A stretch of 64,000 nucleotides of DNA from the NCBI RefSeq assembly GCF_006716645.1, contig NZ_VFPL01000001.1:4340001-4404000 (forward strand), read 5' to 3'. Below, in pieces: positions 54,981 to 63,642 of this stretch (positions are counted from its first letter, which is position 1; each line of letters begins with the position of its first letter). Source of the DNA: Arcticibacter tournemirensis. Lineage in GTDB: Bacteria > Bacteroidota > Bacteroidia > Sphingobacteriales > Sphingobacteriaceae. Position numbers and translations under genes: made by a program. Below the pieces are notes generated by a model. That model had not been told where the DNA came from. It was given only the letters and a program-made list of their open reading frames with translations, and made no database searches.

Positions 54981-55841
54981 ATGAGACAACTCAAAATAAC
55001 ACAATCGATTACCAATCGCGAGTCGCAATCACTCGACAAGTACCTTCACGAGATTGGTAAAGTAGATTTGATTACTGCTGAAGAAGAAGTAATTCTGGCT
55101 CAAAAGATTCGGGAAGGCGACCAGGCTGCTCTCGAACGCTTAACCAAAACTAACTTGCGGTTCGTAGTATCGGTAGCAAAACAATATCAGAATCAGGGGC
55201 TTACTTTGGGCGACCTGATCAATGAAGGAAATCTGGGGCTGATTAAAGCGGCTAAACGCTTTGACGAGACCAAAGGGTTTAAGTTCATTTCATACGCAGT
55301 ATGGTGGATACGCCAGTCAATCCTTCAGGCGATTGCAGAACAGTCGCGTATTGTACGTTTACCTTTGAACCAGGTAGGATCGTTAAGCAAGATCAGTAAG
55401 GCATTTTCAAGGCTTGAGCAGGAATACGAACGTGAACCGTCTCCCGAAGAACTCGCAGATATTTTAGAAACAACGGTAGATAAGATCTCTGATACTTTAA
55501 GTAATTCAGGACGTCATGTATCAATGGATGCTCCGTTTGTTCAGGGAGAAGAAAATACCCTGCTGGATGTGCTCGAAAATGATGATCCGAATACAGATAG
55601 TAACCTGATCAATGAATCGCTTTCTGAAGAGATTAAGCGGTCGTTACAAACGCTTACAGAACGCGAGCGCGAGATCATCGTATTGTTTTTCGGACTGGGG
55701 ACCAATCATCCGCTGTCACTGGAAGAAATTGGTGAGAAGTTTAATCTTACCCGTGAAAGGGTCAGACAGATTAAAGATAAGGCCTTACAGCGTTTACGTC
55801 ATACATCACGCAGTAAAATCCTTAAATCCTACTTAGGTTAA
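54981..55841 (+). CDS. rpoD: Primary RNA polymerase sigma factor, short Bacteroidota type
   Basis: A 286-residue sigma-70 protein. Region 1.2 ([20 protein letters not shown]), region 2 ([57 protein letters not shown]), region 3 ([18 protein letters not shown]) and region 4 ([46 protein letters not shown]) are all present. Region 1.1 is absent, as is normal for the primary sigma factor of this phylum. A clear terminator follows. It is expected to recognise the TTTG/TAnnTTTG promoters marked in this window. Confidence 0.97.
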   Translation: MRQLKITQSITNRESQSLDKYLHEIGKVDLITAEEEVILAQKIREGDQAALERLTKTNLRFVVSVAKQYQNQGLTLGDLINEGNLGLIKAAKRFDETKGFKFISYAVWWIRQSILQAIAEQSRIVRLPLNQVGSLSKISKAFSRLEQEYEREPSPEELADILETTVDKISDTLSNSGRHVSMDAPFVQGEENTLLDVLENDDPNTDSNLINESLSEEIKRSLQTLTEREREIIVLFFGLGTNHPLSLEEIGEKFNLTRERVRQIKDKALQRLRHTSRSKILKSYLG

Positions 55842-55867
55842 TAAAACAGTTTTATTAAAAATACTTG

Positions 55868-55898
55868 AAAGGCTTCCCTGAAAAGGAAGCCTTTTTTT
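55868..55898 (+). terminator. rpoD terminator
   Basis: AAAGGCTTCC and GGAAGCCTTT form a 10-bp stem with a seven-base loop followed by a T-run; a textbook intrinsic terminator 26 bases after the stop. Confidence 0.88.
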
Positions 55899-55934
55899 AT
55901 TTGATTAATAGTTTTAAACTTCTAAATTGTCGGT

Positions 55935-56228
55935 GTGAAGAAGTACCTTCAATTCTATAGGCTGTACTATGTCTGGTTTGCCCTGGCAAACTTCATCGGC
56001 TTCTGGATTTTCTTTTTTGAACCCGTTCCCCTGCCTATTCTGTTTATTATTAAGGCGTCTTTCTTCCCTGCGATTTATCAGCTTGCCAAACCATCCGTAA
56101 AAAAATACTTTTGTTACTTCCAGAATTTAGGTTATCCTGCCAATAAGCTTTTTATAAGTGTCGCGTGTTTTGACTTTGCGGCTTTTATTCTAATTATTTT
56201 AATCATTAATTCTTTTAAAGATGCTTGA
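55935..56228 (+). CDS. Small membrane protein paired with ABC ATPase, function unknown
   Basis: A 97-residue protein with a GTG start (MKKYLQFYRLYYVWFALANF). It has three hydrophobic segments, near residues 14-30, 33-48 and 76-92. Its last codons overlap the start of the ABC ATPase gene by eight bases (GATGCTTGA), so the two are translationally coupled. It may be a minimal membrane partner for that ATPase, though it is far smaller than a normal ABC permease. No family recognised. Confidence 0.75.
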   Translation: MKKYLQFYRLYYVWFALANFIGFWIFFFEPVPLPILFIIKASFFPAIYQLAKPSVKKYFCYFQNLGYPANKLFISVACFDFAAFILIILIINSFKDA

Positions 56229-56871
56229 AATAGATAGTGTATCGCTTTGCTTTGGCAGAAAACAAGTATTGTCGGGCTGTTATATTTGCTGCAAACCCGG
56301 CGAGATCGTCGGTCTTCTGGGAAGGAATGGCTGCGGCAAATCAAGCTTGCTGAAGATCATCTTTGGTACCCTAAAGGCTGATTTCATGCATCTGAAGGTC
56401 GGCAGCAAGATTACGAAAAAAACTTTTCCGGGAAAAGATGTGGCGTATCTTCCTCAGCATAACTTCATTCCACCTTTCCTGACCGTTAGAAAGGTACTCG
56501 AAGATTGTGACCCGTCTGTGGCTACAGAAGAGGCTGTTGTGAGCCTTAACGAACTAAAAGACAGCCGTATAAACAGCTTATCCGGAGGCGAACGGCGATT
56601 TTTGGAATGCCTGTGGCTGCTGTCACGCCCGGCAACGTACCTCTTGCTGGATGAACCTTTTTCCGAAATTGCTCCTTTCCAGATTGAAATCCTTCAGGAT
56701 ATCATCCGGACAAAAGGGAAAACCAAAGGTATTATCCTTACAGATCATTTTTATCTCCCTTTAATGGAAGTGAGCACCAGGATTGTTCTGATGCACAATA
56801 ACGCCATCTATAATATTCGCGACGAGTCTGACCTTATTCTGTATAATTATATCCCGGACTTTAGCAGTTGA
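56221..56871 (+). CDS. ABC transporter ATP-binding protein (small, stand-alone)
   Basis: A 216-residue ATPase with Walker A GRNGCGKSSLL, Q-loop YLPQHNFIPPFLT, signature SLSGGERRFLE, Walker B YLLLDEPFSEI and switch His in ILTDH. All catalytic motifs are intact. The protein is compact and the only neighbour is the 97-residue membrane protein, so the transported substrate and the permease are unknown. Its TGA stop lies inside the first unit of the longest heptamer array of the window. Confidence 0.92.
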   Translation: MLEIDSVSLCFGRKQVLSGCYICCKPGEIVGLLGRNGCGKSSLLKIIFGTLKADFMHLKVGSKITKKTFPGKDVAYLPQHNFIPPFLTVRKVLEDCDPSVATEEAVVSLNELKDSRINSLSGGERRFLECLWLLSRPATYLLLDEPFSEIAPFQIEILQDIIRTKGKTKGIILTDHFYLPLMEVSTRIVLMHNNAIYNIRDESDLILYNYIPDFSS

Positions 56872-57007
56872 CGGGAGAGAATGGACAGTTGACAATGGAC
56901 AATTGACAGTTGACAATCGACAATTGATAATGGACAGGGGACAATGGACAATTGATAAGGGACAATGGACAAGGGACGATTGATAATGGACAAGGGGCTG
57001 TTGACAA
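56868..57007 (+). repeat. Heptamer array at the ABC ATPase stop codon (20 units)
   Basis: Twenty 7-bp units in unbroken register, mostly TTGACAA, TGGACAA, TTGATAA and GGGACAA. The first unit, TTGACGG, contains the TGA stop of the ABC gene. The unit differs from the GTTG-type arrays but aligns with them when read as ACAGTTG/ACAATGG. Confidence 0.92.
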
Positions 57008-57044
57008 ACAAGTGATTTAGTGTGCGGCTAAACCACTTGTTTGT
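57004..57044. terminator. Bidirectional terminator between ABC and aldo/keto reductase genes
   Basis: ACAAACAAGTGATTTAG and CTAAACCACTTGTTTGT form a 17-bp stem with one mismatch and a seven-base loop. It lies between converging genes and its left arm overlaps the last heptamer unit. Confidence 0.75.
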
Positions 57045-57063
57045 TATGGCTGACTAATATCAA

Positions 57064-58047
57064 TTAATGAGCGGGGATTACGGGTTTGTTCTGGAGCACC
57101 TGCTCGATCTTTTCCATTATCTCTCCGGTTATCAGCGGGAGAACGTCGAGTGCGGTGAGATTTTCGGACAGCTGCGCGGTTTTTGATGCTCCAAGGATTA
57201 CCGTACTTACATTTGGGTTCTTCAGGCACCATGCCAGTGCGAGTTTAGGCATGCTGACGCCCATTTCATCTGCTATTACCTTAATCTTGCGCGCTTTCTC
57301 CAGGCTCTCGTCTATAAGCGTACTATTCTTTAACCAGTCGAGCCCCGGTATGTGCAAACGTGTGTCGGTAGGGTCTGAATCATTATACTTTCCCGACAAT
57401 AAACCTGACGCCAAAGGTGACCAGATAGTGGTACCAATGCCGTGATCACGAAACAACAGATGATATTCCTTCTCAAGCTTATTTCGCTCAAGCATATTAT
57501 ACTGTGGCTGCTCCATTGTAGGCCCGATGAGGTGATTCTCCCTGGCAACCCGGATTGCTTCAGCGATCTCTACAGCGCTCCACTCCGAAGTCCCCCAGTA
57601 CAGGATCTTCCCCTGCTGAAGCAAGGTGTTCATCGCCCATACTGTTTCCTCTATCGGCGTATTGATATCTGGCCTGTGACAAAAATAAAGATCGAGGTAA
57701 TCAACCTGCAAACGTTTTAATGCTCCATGACAGCCTTCTATCACATGCTTACGGGACAAACCGATGCGATTAGGACCTTTCTTCTCCGCTCCAAAAAACA
57801 CCTTGCTTGAAACTAAATAGGATTCACGGTCCCAGTCTTTACTTTTCAGTATCTTACCCATTACCTCTTCCGATTTACCACCAGCATAACCTTCTGCATT
57901 GTCAAAGAAGTTCACACCGTTATCGTAAGCGATGCTCATGAGTTCGTCGGCAACATCGTCCGAAATTTGTTTTCCGAAAGTCAACCAGCTGCCCAGTGAT
58001 AAAACGCTCACCTGAAGCCCGGACTTTCCTAATCTTCTATATTCCAT
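57064..58047 (-). CDS. Aldo/keto reductase, potassium-channel beta-subunit-like
   Basis: A 327-residue NADPH-dependent reductase of the AKR superfamily. It shows MEYRRLGKSGLQVSVLSLGSW, NFFDNAEGYAGGKSEEVMG (catalytic Asp/Tyr), LVSSKVFFG (Lys), DLYFCHRPD (His) and the cofactor region WSPLASGLLSGKY and VILGASKTAQL. The subfamily matches Kv-beta/YghZ-type AKRs that reduce small aldehydes such as methylglyoxal. A -7 element lies 24 bases upstream. Physiological substrate unknown. Confidence 0.94.
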   Translation of the reverse strand: MEYRRLGKSGLQVSVLSLGSWLTFGKQISDDVADELMSIAYDNGVNFFDNAEGYAGGKSEEVMGKILKSKDWDRESYLVSSKVFFGAEKKGPNRIGLSRKHVIEGCHGALKRLQVDYLDLYFCHRPDINTPIEETVWAMNTLLQQGKILYWGTSEWSAVEIAEAIRVARENHLIGPTMEQPQYNMLERNKLEKEYHLLFRDHGIGTTIWSPLASGLLSGKYNDSDPTDTRLHIPGLDWLKNSTLIDESLEKARKIKVIADEMGVSMPKLALAWCLKNPNVSTVILGASKTAQLSENLTALDVLPLITGEIMEKIEQVLQNKPVIPAH

Positions 58048-58070
58048 ATTCGTAAAATCAATGTGTTATA

Positions 58071-58078
58071 CAAAACTA
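58071..58078 (-). promoter_or_regulatory. Putative -7 element of the aldo/keto reductase gene
   Basis: TAGTTTTG on the minus strand fits TAnnTTTG, 24 bases before the start. Confidence 0.4.
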
Positions 58079-58290
58079 AAGAGGGTTTTAGATTAAAGAT
58101 ACATTTCATTGTCAAATAAGGAACGACAATCCGCATCCTTAAGGCGAAAGTATAGTACTGTTGAGTTATACATAGGTTTAAGTACGAGTCAGCTGAAGCC
58201 TTCGTTTTATAAAAACCAAGGAGTCGTCTTGCTTTAACGCATTCGTTCAGCACGGTTACCGCTGGGGTGGCTTGTGCTTGTTACAATGCT

Positions 58291-58860
58291 TCAATATTCA
58301 GGCCGGTTGAGGATGGCTTGCTGTATTATCGCCTGCCGCATGTCAAACTCGAAATAAACATCCTGATCCTCATGAGTGAGAGGATTCATTCCATGCTTGT
58401 GAGGAGCGTGAATGTTCCTGTTTTTTACAGTCTCATCAGATATATCTTCAAAATGAGTTAATTCTACGCGCGTTGGGGTGACAGTCTTTTCCAGTCCACT
58501 CCTTTTGGGCAAAACCGGCTTCTCATATACCGGTTCGCTGTAATCTCTTGTATATACAGGTTCATAAGGACGCTGCGGATTAGTGGCTTCCCTTACTAAA
58601 ACGGGTTCAGGCTTAGCCTGAGGTTTTGGAGCAGGTATCGAAGGACTTTGAGGCCAGGAGACAACCGGTCTGTGTGGTGGCATAGAAGGACGCGGCTCGG
58701 ATACTTGCTTTTTCTGAGGATTAGAAGTCTCATCAGCTTCGCTCTGTTTTGTTGGAAGAGAAGGATTTCGCTTACGCGCTTTCTCCTGTTCCTCTTGAAA
58801 ATTGCTGTAAAGCTTATATGCAGCAATGATTATACCAATAACGAAAGGCAAATACTCCAT
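58291..58860 (-). CDS. Membrane-anchored proline-rich protein, function unknown
   Basis: A 189-residue protein with one N-terminal membrane segment (MEYLPFVIGIIIAAYKLYSNF), a charged stretch, a long proline-rich linker (about residues 55-110) and a C-terminal conserved-looking piece (FDMRQAIIQQAILNRPEY). The layout suggests a tether that presents a short peptide to a partner in the cytoplasm. No named domain is recognised. It is divergent from smc. Confidence 0.75.
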   Translation of the reverse strand: MEYLPFVIGIIIAAYKLYSNFQEEQEKARKRNPSLPTKQSEADETSNPQKKQVSEPRPSMPPHRPVVSWPQSPSIPAPKPQAKPEPVLVREATNPQRPYEPVYTRDYSEPVYEKPVLPKRSGLEKTVTPTRVELTHFEDISDETVKNRNIHAPHKHGMNPLTHEDQDVYFEFDMRQAIIQQAILNRPEY

Positions 58861-59024
58861 CTGTTAAAGTTAGTGGTTTCTATTGATAGATGAAAGAAGT
58901 TATTTTTTGTTGGGGAGATTGGTTGAAGACTATATGGTCAGATACTGTCTTACGTTTTGTACTCATAATAAACCGGCCTTAATCCTATTTTTATTCGTGC
59001 GTGTGTAGCATCAAAAACTTCATG

Positions 59025-59032
59025 TACATTTG
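59025..59032 (+). promoter_or_regulatory. -7 element of smc
   Basis: TACATTTG fits TAnnTTTG, 60 bases before the ATG at 59092. Confidence 0.45.
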
Positions 59033-59091
59033 CCTGGTTATTTTGACAACCAATAGGTTATAATAAAAGGGGAAAGAGAACAAAACTAAGG

Positions 59092-62000
59092 ATGCAATTA
59101 ACGAAGCTGGAGATTAAGGGCTTTAAGAGCTTTGGCGACAAAATCACTATAAATTTTAATGAAGGGATTACGGCTATTGCCGGACCTAATGGCTGCGGAA
59201 AATCTAATGTGGTAGATGCTATCCGCTGGGTGCTTGGCGAACAGAGCACGAAGGCGCTGCGTTCCGAAAAAATGGAGAACATCATTTTTAACGGCACCAA
59301 AACGCGCAAGCCATCACAGCTTGCAGAGGTTTCGTTAACCTTCGACAATACAAAGAACATCCTCCCTACCGAGTTCGCGCATGTTACCATTACCCGTAAG
59401 TTATACCGCAGCGGAGAAAGCGAGTACCGGCTGAATGATGTTCATTGCCGGCTTAAAGACATTACAGATCTCTTTCTCGACACTGGTATCGGATCTGACT
59501 CCTACTCTATTATTGAGTTGAAAATGATCGACGAGATCATTGCGAACAAAGAAGGTTCAAGGCGAGCTTTATTTGAGGAGTCGTCGGGAATTTCGAAATA
59601 TAAGCTTCGGAAAAAGCAGACGTTTAATAAGCTGAAAGATACGGAGGCTGACCTGAGCCGGGTTGAAGACCTGCTGTTTGAAATAGAGAAGAATCTCAAA
59701 ACACTCGAAAACCAGGCTAAAAAAGCAGAACGGTATTACAAGCTTAAAGAACAGTACCAGTCCCTCAGCGTGACACTTGCTTCGTTCCGGATTACGGGCT
59801 TCAGGGAATCATTGGAGAAGCTTGATGAGCAGGAGGAGCGTCACAACGTCGAAAAAAGCGGTATCATTGCAGAAATCGATAAGCTAGAAGCGGCCCTTCA
59901 GCAATTTAAGACCGAAAATATCACAAAAGAGAAAAACTTGTCGGCCCAGCAGAAGGCGGCTAATGAGTTTACTTCAAAAATACGTGCTTACGAGAGCGAA
60001 AAAAAGATTAAGAATGAACAGCTGCGTTTTTTGCAGGATAAGGAAAAACGTCTGAGTGAGGAACTCGACAAGGATAAAAATCAGCTGAATCATGTTATCT
60101 ACAACATTAAGCGGCTGAATGAAGAACATCTTCAGGAGAGCGAAAAGCTAAACGCCATCAGCTCCGGCCTTTCAGAAAAGAAAGCCGAGCTGGATGAAAT
60201 GCGCTTGCAGCAACAATCCTCCAAAACGGCTCTTGACAGTTTTGTAAAGCAAAACAATGAACTGCAGAACGAGGTCTATAAGGTCGAAAAGGACCTGACG
60301 GTCTTGAATATTCAGAAGGATGCTCTTTTGCAGGAAAGCAGGCGCAATATCGCAGATACAGAATCGAAAGAAACGGAGCTGAACGAGTTCAATAAAGCGA
60401 TATCCGAACTCGACAACAAGCTGAAGATCAAAAAGGAAGAGCTTGAGGCAGCTCAGATGTACGAGGATGATCTGGAACTGCAGATCAAGTCGACCGACGA
60501 ACAGCTAAACAGACATAAGGAACAACTGTCGGCAGAAAGCCGAAAGCTTGACGCCAAACAGAATGAATATAACCTGACAAAATCGCTTGTAGACAACCTT
60601 GAAGGATTCCCTGAATCAATACGGTTTCTGAAGAAGAACACGGGATGGGCAAAACAGGCTCCTCTCCTGTCGGATGTTCTTTTCTGTAAGGAAGAGTACC
60701 GTATCGCGATTGAGAACTACCTGGAGCCTGTGATGAACCACTATGTGGTGGAGACTCATGCGGAGGCCGTTCAGGCCATACGGCTGCTCAGCGACTCATC
60801 CAAGGGCAGGGCAAACTTCTTTATTCTTGCAGCCCTGGACGCAGGGCCTGAGCCTTCGGCGCTTGATATGGTGGGAAGCAACCTTATTCCTGCCCTCAGC
60901 ATCATAGATGTTGAAGAAAAATACAGCAGGCTTTGCCGTCAGCTCCTCAGAAATGTATTTATTCTGACTACCGGCGATGAGGAAGAGCTAGGCAGCATTC
61001 TTCCTGATAAAAACGTCGTTATCCTCAGTGGCAGCGGTAAGTTTATTAAAAGCCGTATTACCATGGCTGGCGGCTCTGTGGGACTCTTTGAAGGCAAGCG
61101 TATCGGCCGGGCGAAGAATCTTGAGAACCTTGCCAAAGAGATCAGGGCTCTTGAAAATAAGATCAGTGTGCTCAAAACTTCAATCGAGCAAGAGGTTCAG
61201 AAGTCGGGCACCTTGCGATCGAGTTCAAAAAAGGAAGAAATACGGTTATTACAGCAGGATACAAACCGGCTGAATAACGAACTTATATCCCTGCAAACGC
61301 GACAGGAGCAGTATACTACATTTATTCAGAACAGCCAAAACCGTAAGCAGGATATTGAACAAAAGATCCGGTCGCTGAACGAAGAGCTTGAGAAAGCCGG
61401 TCCTGAGCTAAACCGGCTAAAAGATAAAAAGCAGGAAATGAGCAACATGCTTGCTGAAAAACAGCAGGCTTATCACGAACTTGCGGAGCTGGTAACAGAA
61501 CGGGCAACAGCCTGGAACCAGGAGAACATCCGCTTCCATCAGCAGCAAAATAAAGTTTCAGGAATAGAGAAAGACCTGGACTACCGCGACAGCCAGCAGC
61601 AGGGACTCGATACCAGAATCGCCACCAACGGCACAGAACTCGAAAAAACCCGGTCGGAGATCAACGAAACACTGCAGCATGTGGATCATTCGGATGAAGA
61701 TCTGATAGCCATGTATGTTCAGAAAGAAGAGTTTGAAAAGGGCGTACGTGAAGCTGAACAGGAGTATTATCAATCGAGAGGTGTGATAACAGAAACGGAA
61801 AATGCTGTTTCTGCATTGCGGCGTAAAAAGGAACAGTCGGAACTGATCGGAAACGAGCTGAAGGAGAAAAAGACGAGTCTGCGGCTGGAACTGAACGCGT
61901 TGAAAGAAAGACTGTCGATAGAGTTTTCGATTGATATTGCCGACCTTCTTGACGCGGAGATCCCTGAAGGAGAGAATGAAACCGACCTTAAGGAAAGAAC

Positions 62001-62646
62001 TGATAAGCTTAAACGCCAGCTGGATGACTTCGGCGCTATCAACTCGATGGCTATGGAGGCTTATAAGGAAATGAACGAGCGCTATTCCTTTATTCAGGGG
62101 CAGAAAAAGGACCTGCTGGAGGCAAAGGCTTCGCTGATGGAGACAATCAGGGAGATAGACGACAGCGCGAAGAGCAAATTCATGGATGCCTTTTTGCAGG
62201 TCCGGGATCACTTCATCCGCGTGTTCCGTTCGCTCTTCAACGAAGAGGACAGCTGTGACCTGATACTCTCTGATCCCGAGAATCCTCTCGAGTCGGACAT
62301 CGATATCATTGCACGCCCCAAGGGGAAACGCCCTCTGTCTATAAATCAGCTCTCGGGAGGAGAAAAGACATTAACGGCAACAGCCCTGCTCTTTTCGCTA
62401 TACCTGCTAAAACCGGCTCCTTTCTGTATTTTCGATGAGGTAGATGCACCGCTGGATGATACGAACATCGACAAGTTCAATAATATTATCCGTAAATTCT
62501 CCTCTGAATCGCAGTTTATAGTGGTGTCGCATAACAAACGTACTATAGCGAGTACAGACATCGTTTATGGTGTAACTATGGTTGAGCAGGGTATCTCGCG
62601 GGTTGTGGCGGTGGATTTGAGGGAATATCCGGCAGAGGTGAGTTGA
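59092..62646 (+). CDS. smc: Chromosome segregation ATPase SMC
   Basis: An 1184-residue SMC protein with full family length. Walker A is GPNGCGKSN (31-39). Long coiled coils flank a hinge near residues 500-660 (PESIRFLKKNTGWAKQAPLLSD and GGSVGLFEGKRIGR). The C-terminal head carries the signature LSGGEKTLTATALLFSLY and Walker B FCIFDEVDAPLDDTN. It acts with ScpA/ScpB as the condensin that organises and separates chromosomes; those partners are not in the window. The stop codon lies within a repeat array. Confidence 0.97.
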   Translation: MQLTKLEIKGFKSFGDKITINFNEGITAIAGPNGCGKSNVVDAIRWVLGEQSTKALRSEKMENIIFNGTKTRKPSQLAEVSLTFDNTKNILPTEFAHVTITRKLYRSGESEYRLNDVHCRLKDITDLFLDTGIGSDSYSIIELKMIDEIIANKEGSRRALFEESSGISKYKLRKKQTFNKLKDTEADLSRVEDLLFEIEKNLKTLENQAKKAERYYKLKEQYQSLSVTLASFRITGFRESLEKLDEQEERHNVEKSGIIAEIDKLEAALQQFKTENITKEKNLSAQQKAANEFTSKIRAYESEKKIKNEQLRFLQDKEKRLSEELDKDKNQLNHVIYNIKRLNEEHLQESEKLNAISSGLSEKKAELDEMRLQQQSSKTALDSFVKQNNELQNEVYKVEKDLTVLNIQKDALLQESRRNIADTESKETELNEFNKAISELDNKLKIKKEELEAAQMYEDDLELQIKSTDEQLNRHKEQLSAESRKLDAKQNEYNLTKSLVDNLEGFPESIRFLKKNTGWAKQAPLLSDVLFCKEEYRIAIENYLEPVMNHYVVETHAEAVQAIRLLSDSSKGRANFFILAALDAGPEPSALDMVGSNLIPALSIIDVEEKYSRLCRQLLRNVFILTTGDEEELGSILPDKNVVILSGSGKFIKSRITMAGGSVGLFEGKRIGRAKNLENLAKEIRALENKISVLKTSIEQEVQKSGTLRSSSKKEEIRLLQQDTNRLNNELISLQTRQEQYTTFIQNSQNRKQDIEQKIRSLNEELEKAGPELNRLKDKKQEMSNMLAEKQQAYHELAELVTERATAWNQENIRFHQQQNKVSGIEKDLDYRDSQQQGLDTRIATNGTELEKTRSEINETLQHVDHSDEDLIAMYVQKEEFEKGVREAEQEYYQSRGVITETENAVSALRRKKEQSELIGNELKEKKTSLRLELNALKERLSIEFSIDIADLLDAEIPEGENETDLKERTDKLKRQLDDFGAINSMAMEAYKEMNERYSFIQGQKKDLLEAKASLMETIREIDDSAKSKFMDAFLQVRDHFIRVFRSLFNEEDSCDLILSDPENPLESDIDIIARPKGKRPLSINQLSGGEKTLTATALLFSLYLLKPAPFCIFDEVDAPLDDTNIDKFNNIIRKFSSESQFIVVSHNKRTIASTDIVYGVTMVEQGISRVVAVDLREYPAEVS

Positions 62647-62706
62647 GAGTTTAAAGTGGAGTTGAGAGTTTAAAGTGAAGAGTGGAAAGTTATAGGTTAT
62701 AAGTCT
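62639..62706 (+). repeat. Heptamer array at the smc stop codon, with a 19-bp perfect duplication
   Basis: TGAGTTG, AGAGTTT and AAAGTGG units run from seven bases before the stop. The 19-mer at 62640-62658 is repeated exactly at 62659-62677, and the TGA stop (62644-62646) lies in the first copy. The array continues as AGAGTGG, AAAGTTA, TAGGTTA and TAAGTCT. Confidence 0.8.
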
Positions 62707-62724
62707 GTTAAAAGTATTGATTGT

Positions 62725-63633
62725 ATGATCAGGAGTCTGGTTATTCTGGGTATTCTTCTTTCTGCTTGTTTTGCGGGCAGATGCCAGTCTTTATTAAATG
62801 ATGTTAAAGAGCTGTCCTCTGATAAATATCAGGGCAGAAAAACGGCGACTGAGGGTAACCGGATGGCTGCAGAATATATCGTCAAGCGTTTTAAAGCTAT
62901 TGGGTTAAAAAGCTATAATAGTAGTTTTAAGCATTCATTCAGTTTCAGGAACCAGGAGAAAACGATCAAGGGAACGAATCTCATAGGGTATATTCAGGGA
63001 AAGAAGAAGGATGTAATAGTAATATCCGCGCATTACGACCATTTAGGAGTAATAAACGGAAAGATCTACAATGGTGCGGATGACGATGCCTCCGGAATCG
63101 GCGGCCTTCTTGCAATAGCTGAACATTTCAGTCGCAACAAACCGGAACATACGCTTGTGTTCGCAGCCTTTGATGCCGAAGAAATGGGATTACAAGGAGC
63201 CAAAGCTTTTGTTGCCAGGCCGCCGGTTGCATTGAGCTTAGTAAAGCTGAATATAAACCTGGATATGATCAGCCACAATGACAAAGGGGAACTCTATGTG
63301 GCAGGGACATACCACTATCCTGAGTTAAAGGGCTATCTGTTTGTCACTAAGGCGAATATCAAATTACTTACGGGGCACGATAATCCACAGCAGACATCCG
63401 CAGATGACTGGACAAACCAGGGAGATCATGGCGCCTTTCACGCTAAAAAGATCCCTTTCCTTTACTTCGGTGTGGAAGATCATAAGGACTACCACCAACC
63501 TTCTGATGATTTTGAGAATATCAATAAGGAATTTTACAAGAATGCTGTAAGCAGTATCCTTGAGGTGGTGAAGAACTACGATCAGGGTAAAACTATCCAG
63601 AAGGTATTCAGGAATAAAAAGATAATGAGGTAA
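62725..63633 (+). CDS. M28-family zinc aminopeptidase, exported
   Basis: A 302-residue protein with a signal peptide (MIRSLVILGILLSACFAGRCQ); a cysteine near the end could also make it a lipoprotein. The M28 metal ligands are visible in SAHYDHLG, GADDDASGIGGLLAIAE, AFDAEEMGLQGAKAF, NLDMISHN and the late HKDYHQPSDD. It should release N-terminal amino acids from peptides in the periplasm. Likely a stand-alone gene after smc. Confidence 0.93.
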   Translation: MIRSLVILGILLSACFAGRCQSLLNDVKELSSDKYQGRKTATEGNRMAAEYIVKRFKAIGLKSYNSSFKHSFSFRNQEKTIKGTNLIGYIQGKKKDVIVISAHYDHLGVINGKIYNGADDDASGIGGLLAIAEHFSRNKPEHTLVFAAFDAEEMGLQGAKAFVARPPVALSLVKLNINLDMISHNDKGELYVAGTYHYPELKGYLFVTKANIKLLTGHDNPQQTSADDWTNQGDHGAFHAKKIPFLYFGVEDHKDYHQPSDDFENINKEFYKNAVSSILEVVKNYDQGKTIQKVFRNKKIMR

Positions 63634-63642
63634 GGCGAAGAG

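Noticed and set aside
57004-57044. ACAAACAAG in the terminator taken as a fourth copy of the GCAnAAACAAGCAAA motif
   Set aside because: It shares only the AACAAG core, lies in a hairpin between converging genes and is not upstream of a gene.
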